Below, one piece after another: positions 1-10,100 of a stretch of 38,249 nucleotides of DNA. The translations under genes were made by a program, and so were the position numbers. The notes beneath the pieces are model-generated. The model worked only from the letters and a program-made list of their open reading frames with translations. It was not told the DNA's origin and ran no database searches. This DNA comes from a virus. The stretch's first letter is position 1. Every line of letters begins with the position of its first letter. The stretch covers positions 1 through 38,249 of the IMG/VR virus record IMGVR_UViG_3300010885_019590. One strand, given 5' to 3'.

Positions 1-758
1 GTAAGCGCCGCATTGTAGATGTTGACGATAATTATGTGTCGCCAGAGTTGGAAAAAGTTGTGCGCGAGTTCCACCCAGAGAATGCGGAGAAGTGGGCTGA
101 GCGTCAAGAGTCGCACAGGCAGATGGTTCGTGAGGCTGACGGGGTTATTTGTGCAACGTTCGCTTTGGCTGACGTGTACCGAAAGTTAAACAACAACATT
201 ATTGTTTGTGAGAACACGGTTGACCCGTCTGATTGGAATTATTCTTCATCAAAGAAACGTATAGTTGGCGTCGTCTTGTCACGTAACCACCTCAAAGACA
301 TTCCCCTTGTAGAAGAGGCGTGTCGAGCAGCGTCACTCATTAAGGGTGTTGAGGTGCAAGTTATCGGGCTAGACCCCGGTTGGGATTTTGCTTACACAAG
401 TTTTGGGTTTACTCCTAGCATTGCCTCGTATCGGCGCATCTTGTCGAGATGGAGTATCGGTTTGGCTCCTGTTATTGATAATGATGTTACTCGTTGTAAA
501 AGCGACTTGAAATGGTTAGAGTTTACAATGGCTAAGGCTGTGCTTGTGGCGAGCGATTCTCAGGCGTATCGGGGCGTTCCTGATGGTTGCATTCTTCGCG
601 CTTCGGACGCTAACGCGTTTAAAGATAGTGTTGTTTCTTTGTTGCGTGATGAGTCGAAACGTAAGAAGATGCTACGCGCTTCAACGTTGCACGTGAAACA
701 AAACCGGCTTGTTGGCAATGAGTCGTTGCGGAACAGGTACAATACACTATTAGTATGA
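1..758 (+). CDS. Glycosyltransferase, 3' part (GT4-like half of a GT2-GT4 fusion)
   Basis: This is the C-terminal part of the gene whose 5' part starts at 37316. The frame is open from the first base and matches the frame at the window end across the 123-bp overlap, giving about 522 residues in all. The part here resembles the nucleotide-sugar-binding half of GT-B family 4 enzymes: a beta strand with VDVDD, a VIGLDPGW segment, and the run SIGLAP followed by KSDLKWLEF and a VLVASD strand, which is the usual GT4 donor-site region. It would move a sugar from a nucleotide donor to an unknown acceptor, perhaps a virion or cell-surface component. It lies between head genes and the tail-neck genes. 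The internal ATG at 36 is not a start, because the frame is open upstream. Confidence 0.8.
   Translation, partial: KRRIVDVDDNYVSPELEKVVREFHPENAEKWAERQESHRQMVREADGVICATFALADVYRKLNNNIIVCENTVDPSDWNYSSSKKRIVGVVLSRNHLKDIPLVEEACRAASLIKGVEVQVIGLDPGWDFAYTSFGFTPSIASYRRILSRWSIGLAPVIDNDVTRCKSDLKWLEFTMAKAVLVASDSQAYRGVPDGCILRASDANAFKDSVVSLLRDESKRKKMLRASTLHVKQNRLVGNESLRNRYNTLLV
743..757 (+). promoter_or_regulatory. Leaderless promoter, TACACT-N6-ATG
   Basis: TACACT at 743-748 is followed by exactly six bases and the ATG at 755. No ribosome binding site precedes this ATG. The same spacing recurs before seven other genes in the window, which suggests transcription starts at the A of the ATG. Confidence 0.55.
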
Positions 759-1138
759 AAGTCATCGAACATCAGGCGTGGCGTCGCCCTATCCTTGCGC
801 ACGCAGAAGAGACGTACGACCTTGTTGCCGGAGAGCCCAAGCGTGCCATCATGTGGTACATCTATGGTGAGAACCAAGAGGAAGACCAGAAGCGGCTAGG
901 CCAAGGGCTTGCTTGTGGTGATTGTTTGAGCGTCTTCCCGGCTAAGCCAGCGATGGAGAATCTGCGCGTGTGGCGCACAATCTCACACGAATGGCAGCCT
1001 TTTCGCACGCCAGACGAAGTGCTTGCTCTGGTCGCTAAGGGTCAGTGTCCTACGTGTGGCGGCGAGGTATCTGCGGAAATGCACAACGCTATGCACCGTG
1101 GCCTTGACCCGCTTCGACCGAAAGGCTTGGATAGTTAA
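755..1138 (+). CDS. Small zinc-ribbon protein, unknown function
   Basis: A 127-residue protein that I do not recognise. Two CXXC pairs, CGDC near residue 53 and CPTC near residue 98, are spaced as in a zinc ribbon. Its start overlaps the end of the glycosyltransferase by four bases and its stop overlaps the next ATG (TAATG). The start codon sits six bases after a TANNNT element and has no Shine-Dalgarno sequence. Position at the head of the neck genes suggests a virion assembly or accessory role, which is inference only. Confidence 0.75.
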   Translation: MKVIEHQAWRRPILAHAEETYDLVAGEPKRAIMWYIYGENQEEDQKRLGQGLACGDCLSVFPAKPAMENLRVWRTISHEWQPFRTPDEVLALVAKGQCPTCGGEVSAEMHNAMHRGLDPLRPKGLDS

Positions 1139-1836
1139 TGGCTACGTTTGCCCAACTTAAATTGCGCGCAGAAAACCTTGCCCTTGCTTCTGACGATACG
1201 GAGGCTGGCGCGTGTGTTAATGATGTGCTAACAGACATTGTTGTTAGTGCGCAACTCAAAGTTACAATGGCAAACAAGGCATTGACTGGCGGACAGTCCG
1301 TCTACGATATTTCTGCTGACTTTGCAATCACAGACTTTGGCGCGCTTCAATACCTAGAATACTTGGCTCTTGGCGCGACATACTCGTATATTCTTGAGCC
1401 TATCGCTGGCGACGAATTGCTTGCCTTGAACGCGACAAATCCGATTGGCGCGACTCGTCAGTACGCTTTCCTTGGTTTGGATACGCTTCGCCTATGGCCT
1501 AACCCGCAGACAACGGGCGACATTCTTAAGGTGTATTACGCTCAAACGCCAACAGCGTTGGTGAACACTACGGATGTTCCTAGTGATATTCCCTCGCAGT
1601 GGCATTGGCTGATTACCATTGGCGCAGCCGCTCGTTTGGCTGATGCGGTTGGCGAGGATCAGAATCTTAGTAACGCTTTGGACGCTAAGTTTCAGAACGG
1701 CATGATTGCGTTCCAAAAGTTTATGACTCGCCGCTCGGGTCGCACTGCTCGTCGTATTCAGTTTGGTTATTTGCGCAACCCGCGTCGCCCGTTCCACGAT
1801 CCTTCGACGTACTACTCGTCCAGCCAGAGGAGTTAA
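1138..1836 (+). CDS. Head-tail adaptor (connector) protein
   Basis: A 232-residue, mostly helical protein. Helical segments near the start (from AQLKLRAENLAL), a central patch with LRLWPNP and VYYAQTP, and a basic Arg-rich tail are typical of the adaptor ring that binds under the portal of short-tailed phages (gp4/gp11-type proteins). The next gene looks like the nozzle, which is the usual order. Translation is probably coupled to the upstream gene through TAATG. The call rests on general sequence style and gene order, not on a catalytic motif. Confidence 0.6.
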   Translation: MATFAQLKLRAENLALASDDTEAGACVNDVLTDIVVSAQLKVTMANKALTGGQSVYDISADFAITDFGALQYLEYLALGATYSYILEPIAGDELLALNATNPIGATRQYAFLGLDTLRLWPNPQTTGDILKVYYAQTPTALVNTTDVPSDIPSQWHWLITIGAAARLADAVGEDQNLSNALDAKFQNGMIAFQKFMTRRSGRTARRIQFGYLRNPRRPFHDPSTYYSSSQRS

Positions 1837-1839
1837 TTC

Positions 1840-3912
1840 GTGGCGGGTACTATTCAGTACGCAAGTCATGCCAACTTTTTTACGGGAATGGTACGTGACG
1901 TTCCACGCCACTTGATCCCCGACGGTGCCGTGTATGACGCTACAAACATTGTAATTACCAACAGTGGTTCGCTCGCTAAGCGCGGCGCATCCACAACGGC
2001 GCTGAGTACCGCTTCGACGATGAATCCGGTTGAGGTCGGGTCGCAGCGTAGCGCCAATACGGATGGGCGCTCGTTCTTGTATCCAGCCGAAATTACGGGT
2101 GGCGTGATGAAGTTCGGGTCGATGCCATTTAGCGCATCTACTCAAGTATTGTCCACGTTTACGACCGCAATTAGTGCGGATTCCACAAGCACGCCAACAA
2201 CATATGGCGACGCCATTGTATTTCCCGTTAAAAGCGCATCGGGTACTACGCCGCTTGCGTGGTGTGGTGGCCACAATTTTAGTGGAACAACAGCAAACTA
2301 TTCAAACACAACTGAAACGATTGCTGTTACCAAGGCGAAGAATACGATTACAGTTAGCGCTCCGGCTGCTGCGTCTACGTTTATTGGCGGGTATGTTTTT
2401 ATGACAAACGCCAACTTTGACGAGTACACAGGACGCGTAGTCAACGTTGCTGGAACAACTATTACTCTCGATCCTGCGCCTATCTATACCGTGGCGTCTT
2501 ACACGTCATATGCGTACTATCCGATCTTGCCACAAGTTGGCGTCAAGAGTGATGGGCAGTACGTTTCTAGTGCCGGGTGCGTGGGGACGTTTACGTCTGG
2601 TGGTGATTCGCGCATTGTTATTGCTGATGTTAAAACAGTTAGCGCGACAGACCCTACTTCTATTTCTTCTCATCCCAATCGGATTATGTGGAGCGTACGC
2701 GAGGCATTTGACGCCACCGCAGGCGCGTATAATGGTGTGGCGGCAAGTACGACGGGTGTAACGGATGGGCTTACGCAGGCAACTCGCATGGGTTTTCCGG
2801 CATTGAACTATATTGACGTTGAAGATATTGAGCAGATTATTGCGCTCGTTCCGGTTGGTTCTGGCAATATGCTGGTTCTTGGAACAAAGAATTGTGCGAT
2901 GCTTAGCGGCACGCTTATTACTCAATCGGCAGGCACAACTAATACTTCGCTTGGGCGTGGTGGCCTTACTGCTGGCATTCGCGGCTTTTCGCAACAAGTC
3001 GGGTGTTTGAGTGCCAAGAGTGTTCAGCGCACTACGGCTGGTGTGATGTTTGCCGCGTCGGATGGCATTTATTTGACCGATGGTGCGGCTCTTATCAATA
3101 CAATGACAAAAAAGATCGCTAACTTGTGGGGCGACTCGTTATCCGGCTCGACGCTCTTTACGTTTGACCGGTCTACGTTTAGTGGCGCGGCGACACCACC
3201 ACTAATTAGTGGTACTGATGTGCTGGCCCAGTCTGGTACAAGTCTTGGTGTGTACGGGTCGGCAAACATTAACGATTCGCACTATTACATTAGTATGCAG
3301 AGTGGCGGTTTCTTGTGTGATTTGCGCTCCTCGTTTGGTTGGACTCGCGTGCAAACGGGACAACTAGAAATCACTGGGTCTACGCCGGATTCGGACCAAA
3401 CAAGTAATCGTATTTATGCCATTAGTCGCAGTACAAGTACGAGTGCCGGGTTAAATCGCATTATTCGCCTTGATCCCGTTGTTGCGCCTAGCGTAAGTAC
3501 GACTGATGCTGATAATTCGGTTGTTGATAGTACGATCATTACGCGTGCGTACGCTGAGGGTGATCCGGCTCAAAATCGTCGGTATCGTCATACGATGTTG
3601 ACGTACCGACTTATTGGTGGCGCAAGTTTGTATCCGTCGTCCGTGACGTATCCGTCGGTTACGACGTATCCGGGTTCGAGTAATGGGTATTTTACCGTGA
3701 CCGCAACTAAGGGGTTGGATGGGTCGGGGACTTCGAGTCTTGTTGGTACCACTACGAGCGGTTCGGTAACTTCGACTGTTGCTCGTTACGATCATCAGAC
3801 TATTAATCAGGCTGTGACGTATACGATTAGTACGGCTGGTGCGCCGCCCGCGTTTTCGTTGTATGAGATTACAAATGGGTTTAATACGTTGCGTCCGGGC
3901 AGGGTGTCGTAA
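1840..3912 (+). CDS. Tail nozzle / tail tubular B-like protein
   Basis: A 690-residue beta-rich protein starting with GTG, with GGAG at 1826-1829 as ribosome binding site. The N-terminal segment with NFFTGMVRD, DGAVYDATNI and a following KRGAS is the pattern found at the start of podovirus nozzle and related stopper proteins (xGxxxxxP...L.NG..R.G). The rest is rich in Ser, Thr and Gly with repeated short strands, which fits a beta-propeller platform. It follows the adaptor gene and precedes a collar-domain fibre gene, as expected for the distal tail. Exact family is not certain. Confidence 0.6.
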   Translation: MAGTIQYASHANFFTGMVRDVPRHLIPDGAVYDATNIVITNSGSLAKRGASTTALSTASTMNPVEVGSQRSANTDGRSFLYPAEITGGVMKFGSMPFSASTQVLSTFTTAISADSTSTPTTYGDAIVFPVKSASGTTPLAWCGGHNFSGTTANYSNTTETIAVTKAKNTITVSAPAAASTFIGGYVFMTNANFDEYTGRVVNVAGTTITLDPAPIYTVASYTSYAYYPILPQVGVKSDGQYVSSAGCVGTFTSGGDSRIVIADVKTVSATDPTSISSHPNRIMWSVREAFDATAGAYNGVAASTTGVTDGLTQATRMGFPALNYIDVEDIEQIIALVPVGSGNMLVLGTKNCAMLSGTLITQSAGTTNTSLGRGGLTAGIRGFSQQVGCLSAKSVQRTTAGVMFAASDGIYLTDGAALINTMTKKIANLWGDSLSGSTLFTFDRSTFSGAATPPLISGTDVLAQSGTSLGVYGSANINDSHYYISMQSGGFLCDLRSSFGWTRVQTGQLEITGSTPDSDQTSNRIYAISRSTSTSAGLNRIIRLDPVVAPSVSTTDADNSVVDSTIITRAYAEGDPAQNRRYRHTMLTYRLIGGASLYPSSVTYPSVTTYPGSSNGYFTVTATKGLDGSGTSSLVGTTTSGSVTSTVARYDHQTINQAVTYTISTAGAPPAFSLYEITNGFNTLRPGRVS

Positions 3913-4337
3913 TGGCTAAGCGCGATTCTTTTGTGATGCCCGCAGTTCATGTTATGCCTGCTCCGCCGGATGCGCGTATCATTCCGCTTGATCGTCAACC
4001 ATCCTTGTCGCATCAGCAGGTTGAGCAGATTCGGTTCGGGTTGGGTGATACGGGGCCGCTTGCGCAGTCTGTAATGAATAGTAATGTTGTTGGGCTTGTT
4101 CAGTGTTTTCCGTTTGGCATTACGGCGTCTTCTGGGATGATTATCCTTCACGCGTGCGCAACAACGTGGGTTGCGCCGAAGGGTTGGCTAGAATGTGCTG
4201 GAGCAGCCGTGGCAAAAGCAACTTATCCCCAACTGTATGCGGTTATTGGTGCGACGTATACGGAGACGGCTACGACGTTTACGCTTCCAACTATTGCACA
4301 GTTGAGTGCTAATCTTCGTTATGTGGTGAAATACTAA
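3912..4337 (+). CDS. Phage tail collar-domain protein (short fibre)
   Basis: 141 residues. The C-terminal 55 residues carry the classic tail collar pattern: PKGWLECAG, then YPQLYAVIG, then TFTLPT. Such domains are found at the C-terminus of short tail fibres and baseplate spikes in many phages. The N-terminal 85 residues, with a helical segment around HQQVEQIRFGLG, probably attach it to the tail. Start and stop overlap the neighbours (TAATG at both ends), so it is translated with the nozzle and the following 85-residue protein. Confidence 0.8.
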   Translation: MAKRDSFVMPAVHVMPAPPDARIIPLDRQPSLSHQQVEQIRFGLGDTGPLAQSVMNSNVVGLVQCFPFGITASSGMIILHACATTWVAPKGWLECAGAAVAKATYPQLYAVIGATYTETATTFTLPTIAQLSANLRYVVKY

Positions 4338-4594
4338 TGACAAGCACGATATACGCACCACAACGAATAAACTATAAACCAACGGCTCCGCCTGTTGACA
4401 AGTTGACTGATCCCAAGCAGGTTCTTTTGGCTTCGTTGAAAAAGTTGATGGATAAAAAGCAGCAGGGCATTATGAGTCAAGATCCTGCGGCGATCATGGG
4501 GAGTGTTACGAATCCTAAGGATGTTGCGTCGGGAATGAAGGGTAATCTTCTTGGCGGCATTGAAGTTCGCGCAAAGATGATGGGTGGCCGGTAG
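4337..4594 (+). CDS. Hypothetical virion-region protein, 85 aa
   Basis: Unrecognised, basic, partly helical protein (segment VLLASLKKLMDKKQQG). Its ATG overlaps the stop of the collar gene and its TAG overlaps the GTG of the next gene. Coupling to the tail genes suggests a small virion or chaperone part. Confidence 0.65.
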   Translation: MTSTIYAPQRINYKPTAPPVDKLTDPKQVLLASLKKLMDKKQQGIMSQDPAAIMGSVTNPKDVASGMKGNLLGGIEVRAKMMGGR

Positions 4595-5682
4595 TGGCTA
4601 AGTCTAGTCTTAAGATTCCCCCTGCTCCTAAGGCCGTCGCCGCAACGCTTCCTTCGGGTGCTCATCAGAATCAGCGGTATACTGATCCGACGACTGGTGG
4701 GAGGTACCAGTTTTTGGGTGGTGTGTGGAAAACGGTTGCTCCTCCTAAAGCGCCTAGCATTAGTTCTTCTGACGCGAGTGGTGCAACTATTGCCACTCCT
4801 CCCGCCGCTCCTGCGGTTCCGTTTAATTGGGGTAGTGCGTATACGAGTAATGCGCAGTACCAGTCTACGGCTCCTAGTCTTGCTGCTGACCAGAATCAGA
4901 TTGGTGAGGGTTCTGGGCTTGTTATGAGGCGTGATACGAACGCTTCGTCTCCTACTTATGGTCAGCCTATTTATCGTTTGCCCGGAGAGGCTGCTGGTAG
5001 CGGTAGCATTGTTGCGTCGATGGGGCCGAATGGCGAGTTTGTTTGGAAGGATGCGGCTGGAAATCCTGTTGATGTTAAGGGTTTGATGGTTGACTATGTT
5101 CCTATTAAGGCGGGAGAGAGTGGGTATTTGCAGGGCGCTCTTGGTAATGCCGCTGCTCAGAGTGATGTTGCGCAGAAAAGTATTGCTAATAGTGCGGCGC
5201 AGGGCGGGGCGATGCACAGTGGTATGCGTGGCGAGGTTGCGTTGGGGGAGACAAGTAATCTTCAGGGAACTCAGGCTGGCATAACGCAGCGTGCGATGGG
5301 TGATTATACGGCGAATCTTGGTAAGTGGGCCGCTTTGTATAACAGTATTTATGGTGGTTTGGTTTCTGATGCGGCGAGTATGGCTCCTCCCGCTGCCGCT
5401 CCCGAGGCTCCCGCTGGCCCGGCTGCTCCGGATGCTGCTTCGGGTAGTGGTTTTATTAGCACTGTCACTCCCGACGCTGGTGGCGGTCTTAGTGCTGGTC
5501 CGGGTGGCGAGTTTATGAAATTGGTTGGTAATGCGACTCTTGAGCGTAATACGAGCAATAAGGCTATTCGTGAGCAGTTGAATGGGATTCTTAGTAATCC
5601 TAATTATAAGTTGACTCCGCAGCAGAGGGCGTACATTAATAGTTTGCTTGCTGGGCGTTATAAGGGTAACAAGCGGTACTAG
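4594..5682 (+). CDS. Ala/Gly/Pro-rich virion-associated protein
   Basis: 362 residues, starting with GTG that overlaps the preceding stop. The N-terminus has a short segment with RYTDPTTGGRYQFLGGVW, resembling small carbohydrate- or wall-associated repeats, followed by a low-complexity Pro/Ala stretch. The middle is helical and Gln/Ala-rich, including a motif around GAMHSGMRGEVALGE that recurs in phage virion proteins placed before ejection proteins. A second Ala/Pro linker lies near residue 265. It is the first of three consecutive large proteins before the lysis genes and is probably an internal virion or tail-lumen protein, by position. Confidence 0.55.
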   Translation: MAKSSLKIPPAPKAVAATLPSGAHQNQRYTDPTTGGRYQFLGGVWKTVAPPKAPSISSSDASGATIATPPAAPAVPFNWGSAYTSNAQYQSTAPSLAADQNQIGEGSGLVMRRDTNASSPTYGQPIYRLPGEAAGSGSIVASMGPNGEFVWKDAAGNPVDVKGLMVDYVPIKAGESGYLQGALGNAAAQSDVAQKSIANSAAQGGAMHSGMRGEVALGETSNLQGTQAGITQRAMGDYTANLGKWAALYNSIYGGLVSDAASMAPPAAAPEAPAGPAAPDAASGSGFISTVTPDAGGGLSAGPGGEFMKLVGNATLERNTSNKAIREQLNGILSNPNYKLTPQQRAYINSLLAGRYKGNKRY

Positions 5683-5687
5683 GATGG

Positions 5688-5702
5688 TAGACTAGCGTTA
5701 TG
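5688..5702 (+). promoter_or_regulatory. Leaderless extended -10 promoter, TGG-TAGACT-N6-ATG
   Basis: TAGACT at 5688-5693, preceded by TGG (an extended -10), is followed by six bases and the ATG at 5700. It sits in the 17-base gap after the previous stop. No Shine-Dalgarno is present. Confidence 0.6.
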
Positions 5703-7139
5703 CCACAATTTGTTGTTACTCCGGGACACTCTCAGAATGTTGCTACTGATAGTGGCGTGACGGGTAATAGTCTTCCTACGACTAATCCGTACAAGAAGCC
5801 GGTTAAAAAGAAAAAGGGCACTACGCACGCGGCTTCGACTGCGGCTGCCCCTACTGTTCCTACGACTGCTTCTCATAAGCCAACTGTTTCGGCTTCGACT
5901 GCTCCTGTGGCTTCGGCAGCAACTTCGAGTGCGCCTGCCGCTTCGCCCCCCGCTGCGCCCACGACGCACGCGACGCCCACTAAAACTCCTGCTCAAATTA
6001 AGGCTGCAAGGGCTAAGGCCGCCAAGGTTAAGGCGGATAAGGCTGCGGCCAAGGATGCGGCTAACGCTAATCGTTATAACCCGTTGATGACGGGGTTTGA
6101 TTCTCCTCAGTCTCAGAATCAGCAGGCTTATAATCTTGCGTTGCTTAGCAATCCGACTGAGGCTAATTTGCGTGCGCAGTCGGCTCGGCAGCAGGCTGGT
6201 ATTACTGGTTTGACTACTGCTTTGCAGGGTCGTTTGGGGCAACTTAATACGCAGAATATTGCGAGTAATGCTGGGCTTGCTGATGTTTATTCGCAGATTG
6301 CTGCGCAAAGTCAGAGTGCTGGGAATACGGCGGCGGCTGCGGCTGGTGCTCCTGTTGGTTTGGCTGCTGGTGGTAATCCGATGGTTGCTTCGAATGCTGC
6401 TAATTTGAATGCGCAGACAATGGGGCTTGTGCCTGCTGCTGGTTTTCAGGGTCAAGTGTTTTCTAATCAGGCTAATAGTGCGTTGACTAAGGCGCTTGTG
6501 GATCGTGCTACGAATGTTTCTTCTGATACGGCTAAGTATTTGAAGCAGATTCAGGATCAGGCTTATCAGAAGGCTACGGCTCAGCAGACGATTGAGCAGA
6601 ATGCTGCGCTTCTTGGGTTGAAGAAGGATACGTTGACTTCTCAGAATGCTTATCATCAGGGCCAGTTGCAGAACGCGGCTGATTCTAATAGCATTAAGTT
6701 GGGTCAGTTGAATCGTCAGATTAAGGCTGATACGCTTAAGTTTGGTGCGACGAGTACGAAGACGCTTGATGCTGCGATGAAGCGTATTTTGGATCAGCAG
6801 ATTAGTTTGACTTCTTCTTCTAGTAAGCCTACTGGTTTGAACTCTTACCAAGTTCAAGTAGTCGATCCGATTACGCAATCCCTTAGTACCAAGACGGTAT
6901 ATGGGCCTGACGCGGCATCGGCTGTTACCAATACGCTTGGTGCTGGTGTGCAGATTAGTGGTCAGGCTGTTCCGATGGGTCCGCAGACAACTTCGCAGCC
7001 GCCTAATAAGACGCAGTTGGTTTCTAGTCTTGCTAGTCAGTTGGTTCTTGCTAGTCGTAAAACTAAGAGTCCGTGGACGATGGCGAGGGCCACTAAGTGG
7101 ATTCTTGCTAACGCTCCGAGTATCGCGGCCCTTCCTTAG
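5700..7139 (+). CDS. Ala/Gln-rich coiled-coil virion protein (putative ejection protein)
   Basis: 479 residues. The first 130 are low complexity, first basic (KKPVKKKKG), then Ala/Thr/Ser/Pro, then an Ala/Lys helix. Residues from about 145 to 360 are Gln/Asn/Ala-rich helix, suited to long coiled coils. A short beta patch (QVQVVDPITQ) and a terminal helix follow. There is no enzyme motif. Length, composition and position just before the giant gene fit an internal virion protein such as the gp14/gp15-type ejection proteins of podoviruses, but this is by analogy. It has its own leaderless promoter. Confidence 0.55.
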   Translation: MPQFVVTPGHSQNVATDSGVTGNSLPTTNPYKKPVKKKKGTTHAASTAAAPTVPTTASHKPTVSASTAPVASAATSSAPAASPPAAPTTHATPTKTPAQIKAARAKAAKVKADKAAAKDAANANRYNPLMTGFDSPQSQNQQAYNLALLSNPTEANLRAQSARQQAGITGLTTALQGRLGQLNTQNIASNAGLADVYSQIAAQSQSAGNTAAAAAGAPVGLAAGGNPMVASNAANLNAQTMGLVPAAGFQGQVFSNQANSALTKALVDRATNVSSDTAKYLKQIQDQAYQKATAQQTIEQNAALLGLKKDTLTSQNAYHQGQLQNAADSNSIKLGQLNRQIKADTLKFGATSTKTLDAAMKRILDQQISLTSSSSKPTGLNSYQVQVVDPITQSLSTKTVYGPDAASAVTNTLGAGVQISGQAVPMGPQTTSQPPNKTQLVSSLASQLVLASRKTKSPWTMARATKWILANAPSIAALP

Positions 7140-7154
7140 TAGACTACAAGTATG
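7140..7154 (+). promoter_or_regulatory. Leaderless promoter, TAGACT-N6-ATG
   Basis: TAGACT at 7140-7145, six bases, then the ATG at 7152. It is identical in hexamer and spacing to the sites before 5700 and 31275 and lies in the 12-base gap between two virion genes. No Shine-Dalgarno is present. Confidence 0.6.
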
Positions 7155-10100
7155 GCGAAGAAGCCAACCATCACCCATAAGCCTAAGGGCGGAACGCTAG
7201 CGCCACAGTATGGCGCGTCGATGACTCCCGCTTTTATTCAGAGTCACGTTGGTGCTGCTGAGCATCAGGCGCTAAAGGACCTGTATGCGCATCGTACGGG
7301 TGGTGGGGATATTACGACTCAGCCCGACCCGCAGGCGGCGCTTCATGCTGCTGGTTTGATTCATACGCCTAATATTGGTGATGTTCGCTTGACGCATCCA
7401 TCATATGGCGGTCATGCGCCCGTATATGCGAGTGCTGCGGATGCTATTGATGCTTTGAAGAAGAAGCCTAGTGGTGGTGGCGGGTTTTTGGATTCGGTTG
7501 GTGGTGCTCTTAGTTCTGCGGGGGGCGCGCTTGCTGATATTCCGGGTGCTATTGGGAGTATTCCTGTTGGTCCAGCGCTGCATTTGTTTAACCCAATGAC
7601 GCCTAGTGAAGAAAAGAAACTTCGAGCGTCCGGTTCGACGTTGTATGGGTCTAATCTTCTTGGTGGCGCTTTTGAAATGTACACCCGTCCGGGTAAAACG
7701 TTTAGTGATATGAAGAATATGGGGTTGGATACGACTGCGAGTGCGTCTTCGAAGTTGACGTATGACCAGTTGGTGAATCAGCAGAAGAATGCGGCTGATG
7801 CGCAGAAGATGAAGGCGTTTCTTAGTGCGGCTAAGGAGCATAATTCGGGGTCTGATATTCAGGCTGTTCAGGATCAGGTTGCGTTGGGGCCGTTGGGTAA
7901 GCGTAGCCGGTTTATGTTGTTGAAGTTGGCAAAGAAGAATGGTTGGGCGATTGCTGATCCTCGTCAGTATTCTGATGCGGATTTGGCTCGTCGTGCTTTT
8001 ACGATGTCTACGAATGCTGTTTCGGAGGCGCTTGCTAATGCTGCGCGGCAGGAGGGCCAGTTGGCTTCGTTGCCTGCTGGTCTTGTTTCTGTTGCTGGAC
8101 AATTGTTTGATGCGGCTAAGAATGGTGATATTCATAAGGTTGCGAGTATTGGTGAGCAGTTTGTGCAGCCGTATACTTATTATTGGAGTGATGTTCAGAA
8201 GCGCGGGTTTATGCCTGCGACGTCTGCGTTTATTCGTGAGCGTCCTGTGGATGCCGCATTGTTGGCGTCTGGTGCTCTTCATGTTTCGGGTAAGGGTGCT
8301 GGTGCTGCTACTCGTACTATTACGGGTGTTGGCGAGACGCTTCCGCAGCGTGCCATTGCTGCTGTTATTCCTGCTCCTGCTGAGGGGAGTCGGTTGGCTG
8401 CGTTGGGTGAGCGTGCGCGTGTTGGGCGTACGGTTAATGTGGAGCAGCCTCCGCTTCCGGGTCAGGCTCCGCTTGTTACCCGTACTGGTACTACAGGTTC
8501 TAATTTGTTTGGTACTTTGGCGTTGGACGCTAAGGCTTCGCTTGTTTCGCGCGGGTTGCGTTCTGATTCGTCGTTGTTTAGGGGTGCTGCTGAGCGGGTT
8601 GTTAGGAAGCAGTACGATAAGGCGCTTAGTCATATTGCTACTTCTACTGATGCGTCCGGTTTGGCGGCTACGGCACAGTTGCGTAAGTTTGGTGGGCAAC
8701 TTAGTTTTCATCAGCGTGAGCGTCTTATTGCCGAGTTGATGCGGTCTCCGACTGATGCTAGTGGCGCGCTTGTTTCGTTGGGGGATATTGCCAAGATTTG
8801 GTCTGATAAGGCGGCTGCTGCTACTGATAGGGCGCAGGCACAATTGTTTAAGGGTTACGCTGATAGGTATCAGCAACTTGCCGATGTTCCTCTTGACCAG
8901 AGTGTGATTGATGCTGCTCGTAATGTTGCTGCTCCGCTGGTTGCTAGGACGGACACTCTTGCTTCGAGCATGATTGATGCTATTCATGGGATGAGTGATC
9001 CGACGGGTCGTGGTCTTTCTCGTGTGTTTTCGATTAAGTTGCCGGGTCGTAAGAGTAAGGAAATTACTTATGCGGATCTTGCGCCTAATGATGTTATTGA
9101 TATTTCTGGTCCTAGGCCCGCTTCGGCAATAGGTTCTGCGGCAAATGGTGTTGAGAAGCACCCGCCGGTTCCGGCAATTGTTGATTCGATTACGCCTAAC
9201 GCTGACGGGTCGCTAACGATTCACCGTACAAACATTTTGGATCAGCATGATGTTGCTTCGATTACTGTGCAGCCTTCTGATATTGCCGTTAAGGTTGCGG
9301 CTGGTGTTGTCAAGGACAAGTATGTTCGAGACTTTCAGACGTTTGCTCAAGATTTTAATGCTCTTGTTCGGGGTACTAAGGTGCGCGAGCAGGGTCTTGC
9401 TAATGCTGGTGTTGCTCTTCGCAATGCGCCTCGTAGGGCGTTGCTTGCGCTTGATCGTAAGCGTATTCGCAAGGGGACAATGATTGCTTATGCTGCGCGC
9501 AAGATGGATGAGGCTCGTGCTGCGGGGTCGCTTAGTGGTGTTCGTAAGTATGCGCGTATGTATCGCGTTCACGTGCAGGCTTTGACGGTTATTCTTAGGC
9601 GTCAAGAGAAGGCGGCGCTTGCTCTTGGTGAGGGTGATCTTGCGGCTCAGTTGCGTAATGCTCGTATTGGTATTGCTAATACTGCGCGTAAGTATGGGAA
9701 TGATATTACTGAGGCTGATGTTAATGCGATGCTTCAAAATCGAGTGTTGGCTCAGGTTGAGTCGGGTGTTGTTACGCCTGCTGCGCTTCGTAATGTGCAG
9801 CAGCCTGATGCTGTTTCGTTGTTTGAGTCGGCTGCTCGTGTGGATCAGCAGGTTGGTGCGTTGCGTAAGTTGGAACAGCAATTGGTTGCCGAGCGTGCGG
9901 CTGCGCCTAGTGCGGCTCAGGCTAATGCTGCGGCTAAGCGGCTTGCTGAGGTTGATGCTGAGATTAAGTCTCTTGTTGAGCAGTCTCAGGCGGCTCGTGG
10001 CGCTCCTTCCGGGTTTGTTTCTGTGCTTGATAATGTTGAGACGCGTTTTGATGCTGTTCGTAAGGCTGACCAGTTTATTGGTAATCCTAAGGCTGCTGCT